The position numbers and the translations under genes were made by a program. This document shows positions 1 through 9,023 of a stretch of 64,000 bases of DNA, piece after piece (positions within the stretch are counted from its first letter, which is position 1; each line of letters opens with the position of its first letter). Source of the stretch: Actinomycetospora corticicola (GTDB taxonomy: Bacteria > Actinomycetota > Actinomycetes > Mycobacteriales > Pseudonocardiaceae); assembly GCF_013409505.1 (NCBI RefSeq), contig NZ_JACCBN010000001.1:4898001-4962000 (forward strand), in the 5' to 3' direction. Below the pieces are notes generated by a model. The model was not told the origin of the DNA and searched no databases. It saw nothing but the letters and a program-made list of their open reading frames with translations.

Positions 1-551
1 TTGGCCGCGGACGCCAGGTCGCGGGTCCGGGCGACGACCCGACGGGCGATGGCCCGGACGCGGGCCTCCTCGAACATCCCGGGGCCGGCGCACGGCCGTT
101 CGCCCTCGACGATCGCCTCCACCGGGTCGTCGAGCTCCGGCCCGGGGGCGAGCGACGGGTCGGGGCCCGGGAGCCCGGTGACGCGCGGGTCCACGGGGGT
201 CGTGGCGATCAGGGTGAGCCCGGTGACGCGGTCGGGGTGCGCCAGGGCCAGTTCCTGCGCGATCCCGCCACCCATCGACAGCCCGACCAGGTGCGCGGAC
301 GCGATGCCGAGGTCGTCGAGCACGCCGAGCGCGTCGGCCGTCAGGTCCGCCCCGGTGTAGCCCGGCGCGCCGGGCGGCCAGTGCTCCGCCTCGCCGGTGT
401 CGCGGTGGTCGTAGCGCACCACACGGGCGCGGGCGCGGACGAGCGGTGCCGTGGCGATCTCGTCCCACCAGTCCCGTGACCAGGTCGCGCCCCCGATGAG
501 CAGCACGGGCCACCCGTCGTCGGGACCGAGGGACTCAACCGCTGGCAACAT
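1..551 (-). CDS. alpha/beta hydrolase, 3' part missing
   Basis: The gene runs off the left edge, so only about 183 N-terminal codons are visible. It starts at an ATG at 551 and reads as an alpha/beta-hydrolase: an early LLIGGATWS oxyanion-loop segment, a RYDHRDTGE strand-turn, and the nucleophile elbow GLSMGG with Ser as nucleophile. The acid and His lie beyond the edge. The lid shape resembles small esterases and 3-oxoadipate enol-lactonase-like enzymes, but the substrate cannot be told. It is divergent from the HxlR regulator at 594 with only 42 bp between the starts, so the regulator probably controls it. The family is clear; the exact function is not. Confidence 0.8.
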   Translation of the reverse strand, partial: MLPAVESLGPDDGWPVLLIGGATWSRDWWDEIATAPLVRARARVVRYDHRDTGEAEHWPPGAPGYTGADLTADALGVLDDLGIASAHLVGLSMGGGIAQELALAHPDRVTGLTLIATTPVDPRVTGLPGPDPSLAPGPELDDPVEAIVEGERPCAGPGMFEEARVRAIARRVVARTRDLASAA

Positions 552-552
552 G

Positions 553-562
553 CAACCAGTTG
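553..562. promoter_or_regulatory. short inverted repeat in a divergent promoter
   Basis: CAAC-CA-GTTG lies between the divergent hydrolase and HxlR starts. A -10-like TAAAGT at 579-584 serves the HxlR gene. A short palindrome here fits an operator for the HxlR dimer, but it is only four bases per arm and could be chance. Confidence 0.3.
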
Positions 563-593
563 TAGCGGCAAGTAGTGGTAAAGTGCAAGCACC

Positions 594-1181
594 ATGGAGA
601 CGCGGTCCGGCTGTCCGATCAACCAGGCGGTGGAGGCGTTCGGCGACCGCTGGAGCCTGCTCGTGCTCCGCGACATCACCTTCGGCGGCCGCCGGCACTT
701 CCGGGAGCTGCTCGCCGGGTCGCAGGAGGGGATCGCCTCGAACATCCTCGCGGACCGCCTGAAGCGGCTGGTCGAGAGCGGGCTGCTCACCCGGGACGAC
801 GCCGGGCGGGGTCGCCGCGCCACCTACAGCCTGACCGAGGCGGCGATCCAGCTCGTACCGGTCTACGCGGTTCTCGGCTCGTGGGGGCTGCGGCACCGCG
901 AGACGTCGACGCCGCTGCGGGTGCGCGCCGAGCTGCTCGAGGCGGGTGGCCCCGAGCTGTGGGCGGAGTTCATGGCGGAGCTGCGCGCGGTCCACCTGGG
1001 CGCGCCGGCGCCCGAGGGCCCGTCCGCGACGGAGAAGCTGGCGGCCGCCTACGCCGCCGCGACGGATTCCGGACGACGGGTGTCAGCCCCCGGGGTGGCA
1101 GGAAAGCGTCGTTGCTGTCATCAGGTGACAGCATCGACGCTTTCCTCCCACGGATCAGGAGCTGACACGATGACCCCGTGA
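594..1181 (+). CDS. HxlR-family winged-helix transcriptional regulator
   Basis: A 195-residue DNA-binding regulator. Residues 5-100 carry the HxlR fold: the conserved early Cys in SGCPINQAVE, then GDRWSLLVLRDI, the FRELL and ASNILADRLKRL recognition helices, and a wing around DDAGRGRRATYSLT. Family members are dimers that often sense aldehydes, quinones or oxidants through the early Cys; the ligand here is unknown. The last 35 or so residues are unlike the family and are encoded by an inserted palindromic repeat at 1101-1145. The TGA stop overlaps the GTG of the enoyl-CoA hydratase gene (GTGA), so the two are probably co-translated. It is divergent from the hydrolase at 551. Confidence 0.9.
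   Translation: METRSGCPINQAVEAFGDRWSLLVLRDITFGGRRHFRELLAGSQEGIASNILADRLKRLVESGLLTRDDAGRGRRATYSLTEAAIQLVPVYAVLGSWGLRHRETSTPLRVRAELLEAGGPELWAEFMAELRAVHLGAPAPEGPSATEKLAAAYAAATDSGRRVSAPGVAGKRRCCHQVTASTLSSHGSGADTMTP
1101..1145. repeat. palindromic repeat, family A copy 1
   Basis: Two 20-base arms with one mismatch flank a 5-base loop (TCAGG). The element lies inside the 3' end of the HxlR gene and codes its atypical tail. The 18 bases at 1105-1122 recur exactly at 26881-26898, which makes this a dispersed element and not a simple terminator. Confidence 0.75.
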
Positions 1182-1915
1182 TCGAGACGCAGGCCCACGA
1201 CGCGGTGACCGAGCTGCGGATCGCCCGCCCGGAGCGGCGCAACGCCCTGGACACCGCCCACTGCCGGGACCTGCACGCGGCGCTGGACGAGGCCGTGGCG
1301 GGCGGGACCCGGGCGGTGGTGCTGACCGGGGAGGGCACGGCGTTCTGCGCGGGCGCCGACCTGCACACCGTCGGCGACGCCGGGTTCCTCGACGCGCTCT
1401 ACGCGATGCTGCAGCGGATCGTCGCGGTCGAGGTGCCGGTGATCGCCGCCGTGCAGGGGCCGGCGATCGGGGCGGGCACGCAGCTCGCCGTCGCCGCCGA
1501 CCTGCGGGTCTGCTCGCCGCAGGCCGTCTTCGGGCTCCCGACCGCCGCGCTCGGGCTCGCCGTCGACCCGTGGACCGTCCGGCGGCTGGCCCTGCTCGCC
1601 GGAGGTGGCCCGGCCCGACGGATGCTGCTGACCTGCGAGCGGCTCGACGTCGCCGCGGCCGCGGGGCTCGTGGACCGCACCGCCGACGACCCCCGGGCGG
1701 CCGCCCTCGCGTGGGCGGCCGAGGTGGCGGCGCTCGCCCCGCTCACGCTCGCCTACAACAAGCTCGCGGTGAACCGGCTGCTCGAGGACCCGACCGACGC
1801 GGAGACCCTCGACGCCGTCGCCGCCGGGTTCAGCGCCTGCTGGGCCAGCGAGGACCTCGCCGAGGGACGCCGGGCCCGCGAGGAGAAGCGGGCCCCGCGG
1901 TTCGTCGGCCGGTGA
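1178..1915 (+). CDS. enoyl-CoA hydratase/isomerase family protein, EchA6-like
   Basis: A 245-residue crotonase-fold protein. PERRNAL near residue 17, GEGTAFCAGADL near 49 (oxyanion hole) and GPAIGAGTQLA near 89 are the usual crotonase motifs, and the wording of all three is closest to M. tuberculosis EchA6. EchA6 lacks the canonical catalytic Glu pair and shuttles acyl-CoA toward mycolic-acid synthesis. Here the second Glu region also reads as a non-acidic stretch (GLPTAALGLAVD), so a binding or shuttle role is possible. This is inference. The GTG start overlaps the HxlR stop by four bases. It is convergent with the acyltransferase gene ending at 1977. Confidence 0.85.
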   Translation: MIETQAHDAVTELRIARPERRNALDTAHCRDLHAALDEAVAGGTRAVVLTGEGTAFCAGADLHTVGDAGFLDALYAMLQRIVAVEVPVIAAVQGPAIGAGTQLAVAADLRVCSPQAVFGLPTAALGLAVDPWTVRRLALLAGGGPARRMLLTCERLDVAAAAGLVDRTADDPRAAALAWAAEVAALAPLTLAYNKLAVNRLLEDPTDAETLDAVAAGFSACWASEDLAEGRRAREEKRAPRFVGR

Positions 1916-1917
1916 GC

Positions 1918-1963
1918 GTGGCGACCTGCTGCCACCGGACGTCAGCCGTGTGCCACCGCTGAC
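1918..1963. repeat. palindromic repeat, family B copy 1
   Basis: These 46 bases match the reverse complement of 56766-56811 at 43 positions. The element holds GTCAGC/GCTGAC and GGTGGC/GCCACC-type inverted segments. It fills almost the whole gap between the convergent hydratase and acyltransferase genes and may double as a terminator. Confidence 0.7.
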
Positions 1964-1976
1964 ACCCGCGGGCCGC

Positions 1977-3467
1977 TCAGTCCTCGCCCGGCCAGTTCGC
2001 GAGCGTGTCGAGGTACTGCTGACGCACGCCCTCGACGTGCTCGTCGAGGTCCGCCGGGTCCCACGACGACACGTCGATGGGCGGCAGCACGGCCACCTGC
2101 ACGGTCCCGGGGTGGATCACCATCGCGTTGCGGCTCATGAGCTCGCCGGTGTTGCGGAACACCAGCGGGATCACGGGCACGCCCGCCTGCATCGCGAGGT
2201 GGAAGGCGCCCTTCTTGAACCGGCCCGGGCTCGGCGTCGCCGACCGCGTGCCCTCGGGCGCGATGACCACCGACACCCCGGAGCGCAGGCGCTCGACGGC
2301 GGGCTCGAGGGCCTTGCGGGCCTGCGTGGAGTCGGCGCGGTCGATGAAGGCCGTCTCCAGCAGCCGCATGAGCGGGCCGAACAGCGGGTTGTTGGCCAGC
2401 TCCACCTTCGCCACCGGTGCGAAGTTGCCGCGCAGCAGACCGCCGAGCACGAGCACGTCGAGCTGGCTCTGGTGGTTGAACAGGAAGACCGCGGGCTGGT
2501 TCTCCCAGATGTGGTGCCCGCCGACGACGTCGAGGGTGACCCCGGAGGCGAGCAGCGACAGGTCGCCGCCGAGCCCGATCCCCAGGTTGAGTCCCGCCCG
2601 ACGCGACCCGCCGAGCAGGCCCAGCCCGAGCCCCGTCACGAAGCCGCCCATCATTCCGGCGTAGGTGCCGACGGTGCGGGCGACCTCCAGCGGGCCGGTC
2701 CAGGGGCGCCCGGGGAAGTCGATCGTCGGCCAGCCGCGCTCGGCGGCGGCCCGGCGCAGCCCGGACGACGGGTTCACCGCGGTCGGGCGGCCCACGGTCG
2801 CGAGGAAGGGCACGTCCTCGTTGCCGTTGGAGTAGGCGAAGCTCGCCTCGAGGTCGATCTGGTGGGCGGCCGCGAAGTCCTTCACCGCCGCGGCCTTGCC
2901 CTCGCCGTAGGGGCTGCGGCCGTCGGGCCGACCGGTGAGGCGGCCGTCCTCGCCGACCTCGAGCGACGTGTAGATGGTGTGGTCGACGCCGAGGGCGTCC
3001 GCGGCGGGGCCGACCTGGAAGCGGGTGGCCGACGACGCCAGCACCACGGTGTGCCCCGCCTCGAGGTGGGCGCGCACCAGGCGCCAGGCCTCCGGGTACA
3101 CCGACGGGCCGATCTCGTCGCGGAACAGCTGCCGCCCGAGCTTCTCGAGCTCCTCCGGCGTCCGGCCGGCCCAGCTGCGCAGCGTGATCCCGAGGAACTT
3201 GGTGAAGTCCTCCTCGGTCTCCAGCGACTGGCTCCCGGCGGCCGCGAGGGTGCGCACCGTCGTCGGGACGTCGATGTCGAGGTGGGTGATGTGGTGGCGC
3301 ATGAACGACACGACGGAGTAGCCCGCGATGACGGTCCCGTCGAAGTCGAAGAACGCACCGACGGACGGGCCCTCGGGCGCGTTCCGGACGTCGTCGAGCA
3401 GTGACTCGGGGCTGGGTCTCGACACGCTAGGGCCTGACACCGGTGCTCTCCTGTCGGTTGCGGGCAT
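1977..3467 (-). CDS. plsC: bifunctional HAD phosphatase / 1-acylglycerol-3-phosphate acyltransferase
   Basis: A two-domain protein of 496 residues. Residues 36-260 form a HAD-IB (SerB-like) phosphatase with DFDGT at 41-45, the SSATRF segment and SNGNEDVPFL near 213. Residues 300-470 form a PlsC acyltransferase with the HX4D motif (His332, Asp337) and EGTR at 405-408. The product acylates lysophosphatidate to phosphatidate. The HAD half may process a lipid phosphate, but this is unproven. The same fusion lies beside plsB2 in M. tuberculosis (Rv2483c/Rv2482c). The ATG at 3467 gives a 41-bp overlap with plsB. A GTG at 3425, just past the plsB stop, is an equally good start and gives 482 residues. 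Confidence 0.9.
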   Translation of the reverse strand: MPATDRRAPVSGPSVSRPSPESLLDDVRNAPEGPSVGAFFDFDGTVIAGYSVVSFMRHHITHLDIDVPTTVRTLAAAGSQSLETEEDFTKFLGITLRSWAGRTPEELEKLGRQLFRDEIGPSVYPEAWRLVRAHLEAGHTVVLASSATRFQVGPAADALGVDHTIYTSLEVGEDGRLTGRPDGRSPYGEGKAAAVKDFAAAHQIDLEASFAYSNGNEDVPFLATVGRPTAVNPSSGLRRAAAERGWPTIDFPGRPWTGPLEVARTVGTYAGMMGGFVTGLGLGLLGGSRRAGLNLGIGLGGDLSLLASGVTLDVVGGHHIWENQPAVFLFNHQSQLDVLVLGGLLRGNFAPVAKVELANNPLFGPLMRLLETAFIDRADSTQARKALEPAVERLRSGVSVVIAPEGTRSATPSPGRFKKGAFHLAMQAGVPVIPLVFRNTGELMSRNAMVIHPGTVQVAVLPPIDVSSWDPADLDEHVEGVRQQYLDTLANWPGED

Positions 3468-6015
3468 CGGTCTCGTCGATGCGGACGACCCGGCCGACCA
3501 CGGCGCGGATCTCGTCGGCGAACTCCTGACGACGGGTCGCGAGGCCGGTGAGGACCTCGGGCGTCGGGTCGTCGGGAAGGGTCACCAGTCCCCTGTTGCC
3601 CGCCAGGCGCAGCGCTGATGCGAACAGCTCCCGGGACAACGCCTCCGGACCGTGCAGCCGGCCCTGCAGGAGCAGCTGGCGGCCGACCGCGAGGCAGTCG
3701 TCGAAGAGCTCGTCGTCGACGACGGCGGTGCCCACGTCCCACGCCGCGAGGCGCTGGGCGAGGAGCCACTGGGCGTCGACGAAGGACCGCAGCACCCGGT
3801 GCGCGCAGAGGAACTTGCTCGCGAGCAGGACCTCCTTCGTCCGGGCGACGGGGCGCCCGACCTCGGTCCAGTCCGGGTCGATCAGCGTCAGCTCGTCGGC
3901 CAGCTCGGCGCGGAAGGTCTCCTTGTCGGGGAAGAAGAACTCGTACTTCAGCAGGTCGCGCAGGGCGAGCGCGTGCGTGAACCCCGCGGCGAGCGCCTCG
4001 CGGCCGTCGTCCGCGTCGTCGACCTCGAGCACGGAGAGCTCGACGATCGCGCGGTTGACGAAGTGGTGGATCGCGGAGTTGCGGTAGAACGCGGCCACGA
4101 TGTGGTGGCCGGGCTCGATCGAGAACACCGGCTCGGTGCCCTCGGTGTAGGCCGTGACCACCTTCTCCTGGCGCAGCGCGAGCAGGGCCTCGGCGACGCC
4201 GCCGTTGGTGCGCAGCGACCCGATCCCGGTGTGCGGCAGCTTGCGGGCCTCGACGTAGTCGAGCACCGGCTCCACCACGCGGCGGACCTGGGACAGGGTC
4301 AGGGCCCGGTCGCGGACACCGAGCAGCGCCAGGGCGGCCATCGCGATCGGGGTCACCGGCGTGACCCGGTTGATCCGCACGAAGACCTCGAACGCGGTCT
4401 TCTGCAGGGCCAGGCGCCGCGCCGGGGAGTCCCCGATCTCGGGGTCGAGCTCGTCGGGGTGCCGCTCGAGCGCGGGGTCGCCCGCGGCGGAGAGGGCCTG
4501 GCGCAGCGAGAGCGGCTCGCCGAACGCCACGTGCAGCGAGCCGACCCGGCGGCGCTGGGCGCGGGCGTAGCCGGCCAGCCAGCGCACCCCCTCCGGCGTC
4601 TTCGCCCCGCCCATCTGCTCGGCGGCCATCTGGTGCACTTCCTGGAGCTGGTCGTGCGTGATGGAGACCGGGACGAGGAACACGTCGGAGGTCCGGCGGG
4701 TCTCGACGGCGTGCGCCACGTCGGAGAGCAGGCCGTACTTCGGCGGGCGCAGCTTGCCCGTGCGGGTCCGGCCGCCCTCCATGTACCACTCGAGGTTGAA
4801 CCGCTTCGCCGCGAGCCACGAGAAGTACTCGCGGACCATCGCCTTGTAGACCGAGTCCTTGCCGAAGCTGCGGCGGATGAAGATGATGCCGCTGCGCCGG
4901 GCCAGCGACTCCAGGCCCCAGATCCGCAGGTTGTTGCCACCGAGCACGTGGTTGCGCGGGAAGTCGTTCGCGCGGAGCACCTCGGCCAGGACGAACGGGT
5001 CGGTGTAGGAGCGGTGCGAGGGCAGGAAGACCAGCGCGTGCTCGGCGTTCAGCGCGCGCAGCGGCTCGAGGCCGCTCGTGTCGGCGTGGACCTCCCAGGC
5101 CCGCTCGTGCATCGGGCGCAGCACGCCGGAGAACATGTCGACCGCGGTGGGGTCCATCGCGGCGACGAGGCCCTGGAGCGCCTTCTCCGCCTCCGCGGCG
5201 ACCTGCTCCTCGGGCTCGCCGGTCTCCTGGGCCAGCCGGCGGACCTCGCGGGCGAAGGCGGCGCCACCGACGATCTGGTCGGCGACCTCGCGGGGCACCT
5301 TCGAGCGGTTGCCGAGCACGCTGCGCTCGGCGCGGTCGAGCGCGAGGTTGGCCTGCTGGGTGACGAAGCGGACGAAGTCGGCGGTCTCGGTGGACATCCG
5401 CTCGCGACGGTGCCGCACCAGCAGCTCCCGCACGGTCGCGGGACGCCCGACCACCACCCGGTGGCGCTGCCGGTCGGTGCGCTCCTGCTGGGCGCGGGCG
5501 GCCCGGGCGCGGTCGCGCAGCCAGGAGCGGCGCGTGACGGCGTCGAGGACGCGCAGCAGCGGCTTCGTCGGTTCGGTCTCGCTGCTCGGCTCCCACACGA
5601 GGCGGACCGGCACGAGCAGCGGGTTGTCCCCCCGCGTCAGGCGGGCCGCGAGCTCTCCGCCCTCGGCCGGCACGGTCTCCACCGTGCGGCCGTTGAGGGG
5701 ACGGTTCGCCGTCAGCCACCGGTCGATCAGCCGACGCTCGAGCACGCTCGGCGCGTCGACGAGGACGACGAGGTGACGGTCACCGGAGTCGGGCAGGCCG
5801 CCCGGCCCGGGCCGGGACACGACGCTCCCCGGCGGACCCGACCTGTCGTCGGGAAGGGGAAACGCGGCGGAGACCGGCTCAGCTCCCACGGTGTGCACCT
5901 CCCGCGCCGAAGCCCGCGCCCGCCGGGACGGGGCCGGCGCAGGTGGAACCACCCTACCCGGCCGACCGGCACCGGTGATCGTCACGCGTCGCGGTTCCGA
6001 TGCAGGGGTACGCAT
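3427..6015 (-). CDS. plsB: glycerol-3-phosphate 1-O-acyltransferase (PlsB2 type)
   Basis: An 862-residue PlsB. The acyltransferase core has HX4D (LPSHRSYTD, His334 and Asp339), then GGNNLRIWG, IFIRRSFGKD and EGGRTRTGKLRPP, the glycerol-3-phosphate binding blocks of the family. It makes 1-acylglycerol-3-phosphate at the membrane, and the next gene (HAD-PlsC) adds the second chain, so the pair forms phosphatidate. The first 75 or so residues are Pro/Arg-rich and may not be translated; internal GTG codons, such as the one before SAAFPLPDD, are alternatives. The gene is divergent from the alcohol dehydrogenase at 6051. Confidence 0.93.
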   Translation of the reverse strand: MRTPASEPRRVTITGAGRPGRVVPPAPAPSRRARASAREVHTVGAEPVSAAFPLPDDRSGPPGSVVSRPGPGGLPDSGDRHLVVLVDAPSVLERRLIDRWLTANRPLNGRTVETVPAEGGELAARLTRGDNPLLVPVRLVWEPSSETEPTKPLLRVLDAVTRRSWLRDRARAARAQQERTDRQRHRVVVGRPATVRELLVRHRRERMSTETADFVRFVTQQANLALDRAERSVLGNRSKVPREVADQIVGGAAFAREVRRLAQETGEPEEQVAAEAEKALQGLVAAMDPTAVDMFSGVLRPMHERAWEVHADTSGLEPLRALNAEHALVFLPSHRSYTDPFVLAEVLRANDFPRNHVLGGNNLRIWGLESLARRSGIIFIRRSFGKDSVYKAMVREYFSWLAAKRFNLEWYMEGGRTRTGKLRPPKYGLLSDVAHAVETRRTSDVFLVPVSITHDQLQEVHQMAAEQMGGAKTPEGVRWLAGYARAQRRRVGSLHVAFGEPLSLRQALSAAGDPALERHPDELDPEIGDSPARRLALQKTAFEVFVRINRVTPVTPIAMAALALLGVRDRALTLSQVRRVVEPVLDYVEARKLPHTGIGSLRTNGGVAEALLALRQEKVVTAYTEGTEPVFSIEPGHHIVAAFYRNSAIHHFVNRAIVELSVLEVDDADDGREALAAGFTHALALRDLLKYEFFFPDKETFRAELADELTLIDPDWTEVGRPVARTKEVLLASKFLCAHRVLRSFVDAQWLLAQRLAAWDVGTAVVDDELFDDCLAVGRQLLLQGRLHGPEALSRELFASALRLAGNRGLVTLPDDPTPEVLTGLATRRQEFADEIRAVVGRVVRIDETDARNRQESTGVRP

Positions 6016-6050
6016 GTCACGACCGAGGTTCCATCGCGAGGAGACGTGAC

Positions 6051-7067
6051 GTGCGCGCAGTACAGGTGCCCCAGGCCGGCGGCGAGTTCGAGCTGGTGGA
6101 GCGCGACCTGCCCCAGCCCGGGGAGGGCGAGGTCCGGGTGACGGTGCAGGCCTGCGGGGTCTGCCACTCGGACATGTTCGCCAAGGAGGGCGTGATGGGG
6201 GACGCGACGCCGTTCCCGATCGTCCCCGGGCACGAGATCGTCGGCCTCGTCGACGCCCTCGGCGAGAACGTGCGCGGCGACTGGAAGCCGGGCGACCGCG
6301 TGGGCGTCGGCTGGTTCGGCGGCGCCTGCTACCACTGCGAGTCCTGCCGTCGCGGGGACTTCATCACCTGCGCGAACGGCCGCATCCCCGGCGTGACCTT
6401 CGACGGCGGGTACGCCGACGCCGTCGTCGTGCCGGCCGACGCGCTCGCACGCGTGCCCGAGGAGCTCTCGGCGGAGGAGGCCGCGCCGCTGCTCTGCGCG
6501 GGCGTGACGACCTACCACGCGCTGCGCTCCAGCGTCGTCCGTCCCGGCGACCGCGTCGCCGTGCTGGGCATCGGCGGCCTCGGGCACCTCGCGATCCAGT
6601 TCGCCGCCCGCATGGGCTGCGAGGTCGTGGCGATCTCGCGGGGGACCGCCAAGGCCGACCTCGCGAAGCAGCTCGGGGCGCACGAGCACATCGACTCCGA
6701 GGCGGGGGACCCGGGCGAGGCCCTCGCCGCGATGGGCGGCGCGACCGTCATCGTCGCGACCGCCACCGACGGCGGCGCCGTCTCCCGCCTCGTGCCCGGC
6801 CTCGCGCCCCGCGGCCAGCTGATCGTCGTCGGCGCCGCCGAGACCCCGCTGACCATCGAGGCCATGTCGCTGATCGGACCCGCGACCCAGGTCGCCGGCC
6901 ACCCGTCGGGCACCTCGAAGGACTCCGAGGACACCCTGAACTTCTCCCGCATCACCGGCGTCCGCCCGATGATCGAGACGATGCCGTTGGAGCAGGCCGC
7001 CGAGGCCTACGAGAAGATGATGGCGAACGACGCACGCTTCCGGATGGTCCTGACGACGGGCAACTAG
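6051..7067 (+). CDS. zinc-dependent alcohol dehydrogenase (AdhP type)
   Basis: A 338-residue medium-chain dehydrogenase. The catalytic zinc ligands are Cys38 and His61 (GHEIVG with Glu62). The structural zinc site is Cys93, Cys96, Cys99 and Cys107. The Rossmann glycine loop is GIGGLG. It oxidises primary alcohols or reduces aldehydes with NAD(P)H; the substrate is unknown. The GTG at 6051 is chosen because GAGGAG lies 8-13 bases upstream and the protein then begins with the usual MRAVQV segment; longer in-frame starts give a non-homologous tail. It is convergent with the GH18 gene, and their ends overlap by four bases. Confidence 0.93.
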   Translation: MRAVQVPQAGGEFELVERDLPQPGEGEVRVTVQACGVCHSDMFAKEGVMGDATPFPIVPGHEIVGLVDALGENVRGDWKPGDRVGVGWFGGACYHCESCRRGDFITCANGRIPGVTFDGGYADAVVVPADALARVPEELSAEEAAPLLCAGVTTYHALRSSVVRPGDRVAVLGIGGLGHLAIQFAARMGCEVVAISRGTAKADLAKQLGAHEHIDSEAGDPGEALAAMGGATVIVATATDGGAVSRLVPGLAPRGQLIVVGAAETPLTIEAMSLIGPATQVAGHPSGTSKDSEDTLNFSRITGVRPMIETMPLEQAAEAYEKMMANDARFRMVLTTGN

Positions 7068-8116
7068 CCGAAGCCCCGCAGGGTGCGGGTGAACGCCCAG
7101 GGCTCCTGGGCGATCCCGCTGCAGTCGTCGGCCTCGGTCGCCGTGCCGGGACAACCCCCGTTGTCCCGCAGCAGTGACCAGGCGCCGACGTAGCCGTACC
7201 CGCGGGCGCGGGCGCCGTCGACCACGGCGCCCGCGTCCGCGAGCGAGGTCGTCGCGTCGGTGTCGTTGCGCCCGATCATGAGCGTCACGCCGATCCGGCG
7301 GGCCACGTCGGCCGGGTCGCTGCCCGGCCACAGCCGTTGCAGCGCGGCGAGCGACAGGTCGGCGGCGTCGAGCATCGACTCCGACCACGTCCCCCGCTGC
7401 TCGAAGTTCATGACCATGAGGTTGACCCGGGCGGCGACGCCGCGCCCCGAGACGGTCTCGACGAGTTCCCGGGCGTCGTCGGTCATGCCGGCGTCGGCAC
7501 TCTCGACCTGGACCGTCAGCGTGATCCGGGCCCCCCGCTCGTCCTGCAGGAGCTTCAGCGCGTCCGCCACGCGCGTCATCGACACCGCGCGGCCCTTGTC
7601 GGTCTCGATGTCGACGTCGAGGTGGTCGGTCCCGACGACGTCGAGCGCCTGCCCGTAGGCCCGCGCGAGCGACGCCGCGTCCGGGCACCGGGTCTCGAGG
7701 TAGTCCCCGATCGCGCCGCCCGACGACACCGTCACCGTCCCGCCGCGGCTCTTCAGCCCGGCGATCGAGCCCTGGACCGCGGGATCGGTCAGCGGGGTCG
7801 TGCCGCCCCAGGTCGGGTCGCAGCCCGACCCGGCGAGCACGAAGCCGAGCACGACGTCGCGCTGCCCGGAGACCGCCGCCACCGCGCCGAGGTCGGGCAG
7901 GGGCGGCGTGGTCAGGTCCACGTACGGCGCGACCCGCACCGTCGGCAACGGTCCGTCGGGGGCCCGCGGTCCGGGGCGCGTCGAAGCCGTGGTGGTCGGT
8001 CCCGCGGCGGCGGGCGCGCTCTGCGCGGTGCGGACCGGGGAGGGCAGCACCGCGAGGACGACGAGCAGCACCGTCAGCAACGCGCCCGCGAGGGCCGCGC
8101 GCAGGGCGACGATCAC
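7064..8116 (-). CDS. secreted GH18 chitinase-like protein
   Basis: A 350-residue protein with a hydrophobic N-terminal helix at 5-25 (signal peptide or anchor), a Thr/Pro-rich spacer, and a GH18 TIM-barrel domain from about residue 60. The catalytic motif DxxDxDxE is complete (Asp164, Asp167, Asp169, Glu171), and a YGYVGAWSL strand closes the barrel. Enzymes of this type cleave chitin or related GlcNAc polymers outside the cell; some are binding proteins only. The GTG start overlaps the upstream stop (GTGA), so it is translated together with the Pro-rich membrane protein before it. Substrate is not shown by sequence. Confidence 0.82.
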   Translation of the reverse strand: MIVALRAALAGALLTVLLVVLAVLPSPVRTAQSAPAAAGPTTTASTRPGPRAPDGPLPTVRVAPYVDLTTPPLPDLGAVAAVSGQRDVVLGFVLAGSGCDPTWGGTTPLTDPAVQGSIAGLKSRGGTVTVSSGGAIGDYLETRCPDAASLARAYGQALDVVGTDHLDVDIETDKGRAVSMTRVADALKLLQDERGARITLTVQVESADAGMTDDARELVETVSGRGVAARVNLMVMNFEQRGTWSESMLDAADLSLAALQRLWPGSDPADVARRIGVTLMIGRNDTDATTSLADAGAVVDGARARGYGYVGAWSLLRDNGGCPGTATEADDCSGIAQEPWAFTRTLRGFG

Positions 8117-8871
8117 GCGTCGCGCAGCGTCGTGGGGTTCTCGACGGCGGGCTTCTCGTCGGCCTTCGGCTGCTCGGGCGCCGCCGGGGTCTGCACCTGC
8201 GGCTCCGGGGCGACCGGTGCGGGGGCCACGGGCGCGGGGACGACCGGGGCCGGCACGACCTTCCGCGGCGTGGTGGTGCGCGGTGCGACCTTCTTCGCGG
8301 TGCTCCGCTTCGTCGCCGGGGCCTTCTTCGTGGTGGTGGTGACGTCGTCGGCCGGGGTCGCCACGATCGGGCTCGGGACGACGGGCGCGGGGACGGCCGG
8401 AGCCGGCGCGAGGGAGGCGCCGCTCGCCACGGGGGCGGGGCCGACCCCGACCGGGCCGGTGGCGCCGGCGAGCGCCCCGGTCACGACGACGCCGACGTAC
8501 CCCGCGGCGAGCGTGGCGGCGGCGGCCGCGAGGCCCTTGAAGCGCCGGGCACGGCGTCCGCTGCCGTCCACGAAGATCGGCCCGGACTTCGCCCGGTCGC
8601 CGGGCGAGTTCGGGATCAGCGTGGTGGTGGCCCGGGCGGCGATGTCGTCCGCGGAGCTGCGCCGGGCGGACGCGGCCCGGAGCTCCTCGGGGCTGCTGCG
8701 CCGGGCGGGAGCGACCTGCAGGGGCGTCACGACCGTGCGGGGAGCGGGCACGGCGACCGTCCGTGCGGTGATCGCCCGCTGTGACGGGAGGGGGCCGACC
8801 GGCCTCCGATCGGAGGAGTCGAGCACCGTATAGCGGCGTGCGGTGTCGTCCGTCGCGCGGTGATTCGCCAT
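8113..8871 (-). CDS. Ala/Pro-rich single-pass membrane protein, function unknown
   Basis: I do not recognise the family. The 252 residues have a polar Arg-rich N-terminus with repeated RRSS segments (about 57-75), a basic stretch GRRARRFKG near 105, one transmembrane helix at about 112-135, and a long Pro/Ala/Val/Thr tail with repeats of the VPAPV type and Lys-rich patches. The shape fits an N-in, C-out protein whose tail crosses the periplasm or wall. It is coupled by a four-base overlap to the GH18 gene, so a shared envelope role is likely but unproven. The following 195 bp up to tRNA-Pro hold its promoter and the tRNA terminator. Confidence 0.7.
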   Translation of the reverse strand: MANHRATDDTARRYTVLDSSDRRPVGPLPSQRAITARTVAVPAPRTVVTPLQVAPARRSSPEELRAASARRSSADDIAARATTTLIPNSPGDRAKSGPIFVDGSGRRARRFKGLAAAAATLAAGYVGVVVTGALAGATGPVGVGPAPVASGASLAPAPAVPAPVVPSPIVATPADDVTTTTKKAPATKRSTAKKVAPRTTTPRKVVPAPVVPAPVAPAPVAPEPQVQTPAAPEQPKADEKPAVENPTTLRDA

Positions 8872-9023
8872 GGTTCGTTCCCTGCCGTCCCCGATCGGTG
8901 TCGGACACCCTTCCGGGTATCACCCGTCCGAGGTATCGGGACGGAGCATGGCACCGTTACCTGCCGGTGACCAATTGATGGTCGCGACCTTGTGACCGAG
9001 GCGATAGGGCCCGGGAACGAGAA

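Noticed and set aside
2882-5719. A 945-codon open frame on the minus strand across plsB and plsC.
   Set aside because: It is a shadow frame of Arg/Ala/Pro-rich low complexity, as high GC content produces opposite or beside real genes; plsB and plsC have complete motifs in the other frame.
3652-6141. An 829-codon plus-strand frame opposite plsB.
   Set aside because: Antisense shadow with no motif; similar long antisense frames occur opposite ponA2, hppA and topA.
7064-8923. A single 619-codon frame that would fuse the Pro-rich protein region and GH18.
   Set aside because: The first 270 codons are an out-of-frame reading of the 8113-8871 gene. The GTG at 8116 with GTGA overlap is a normal start for GH18.
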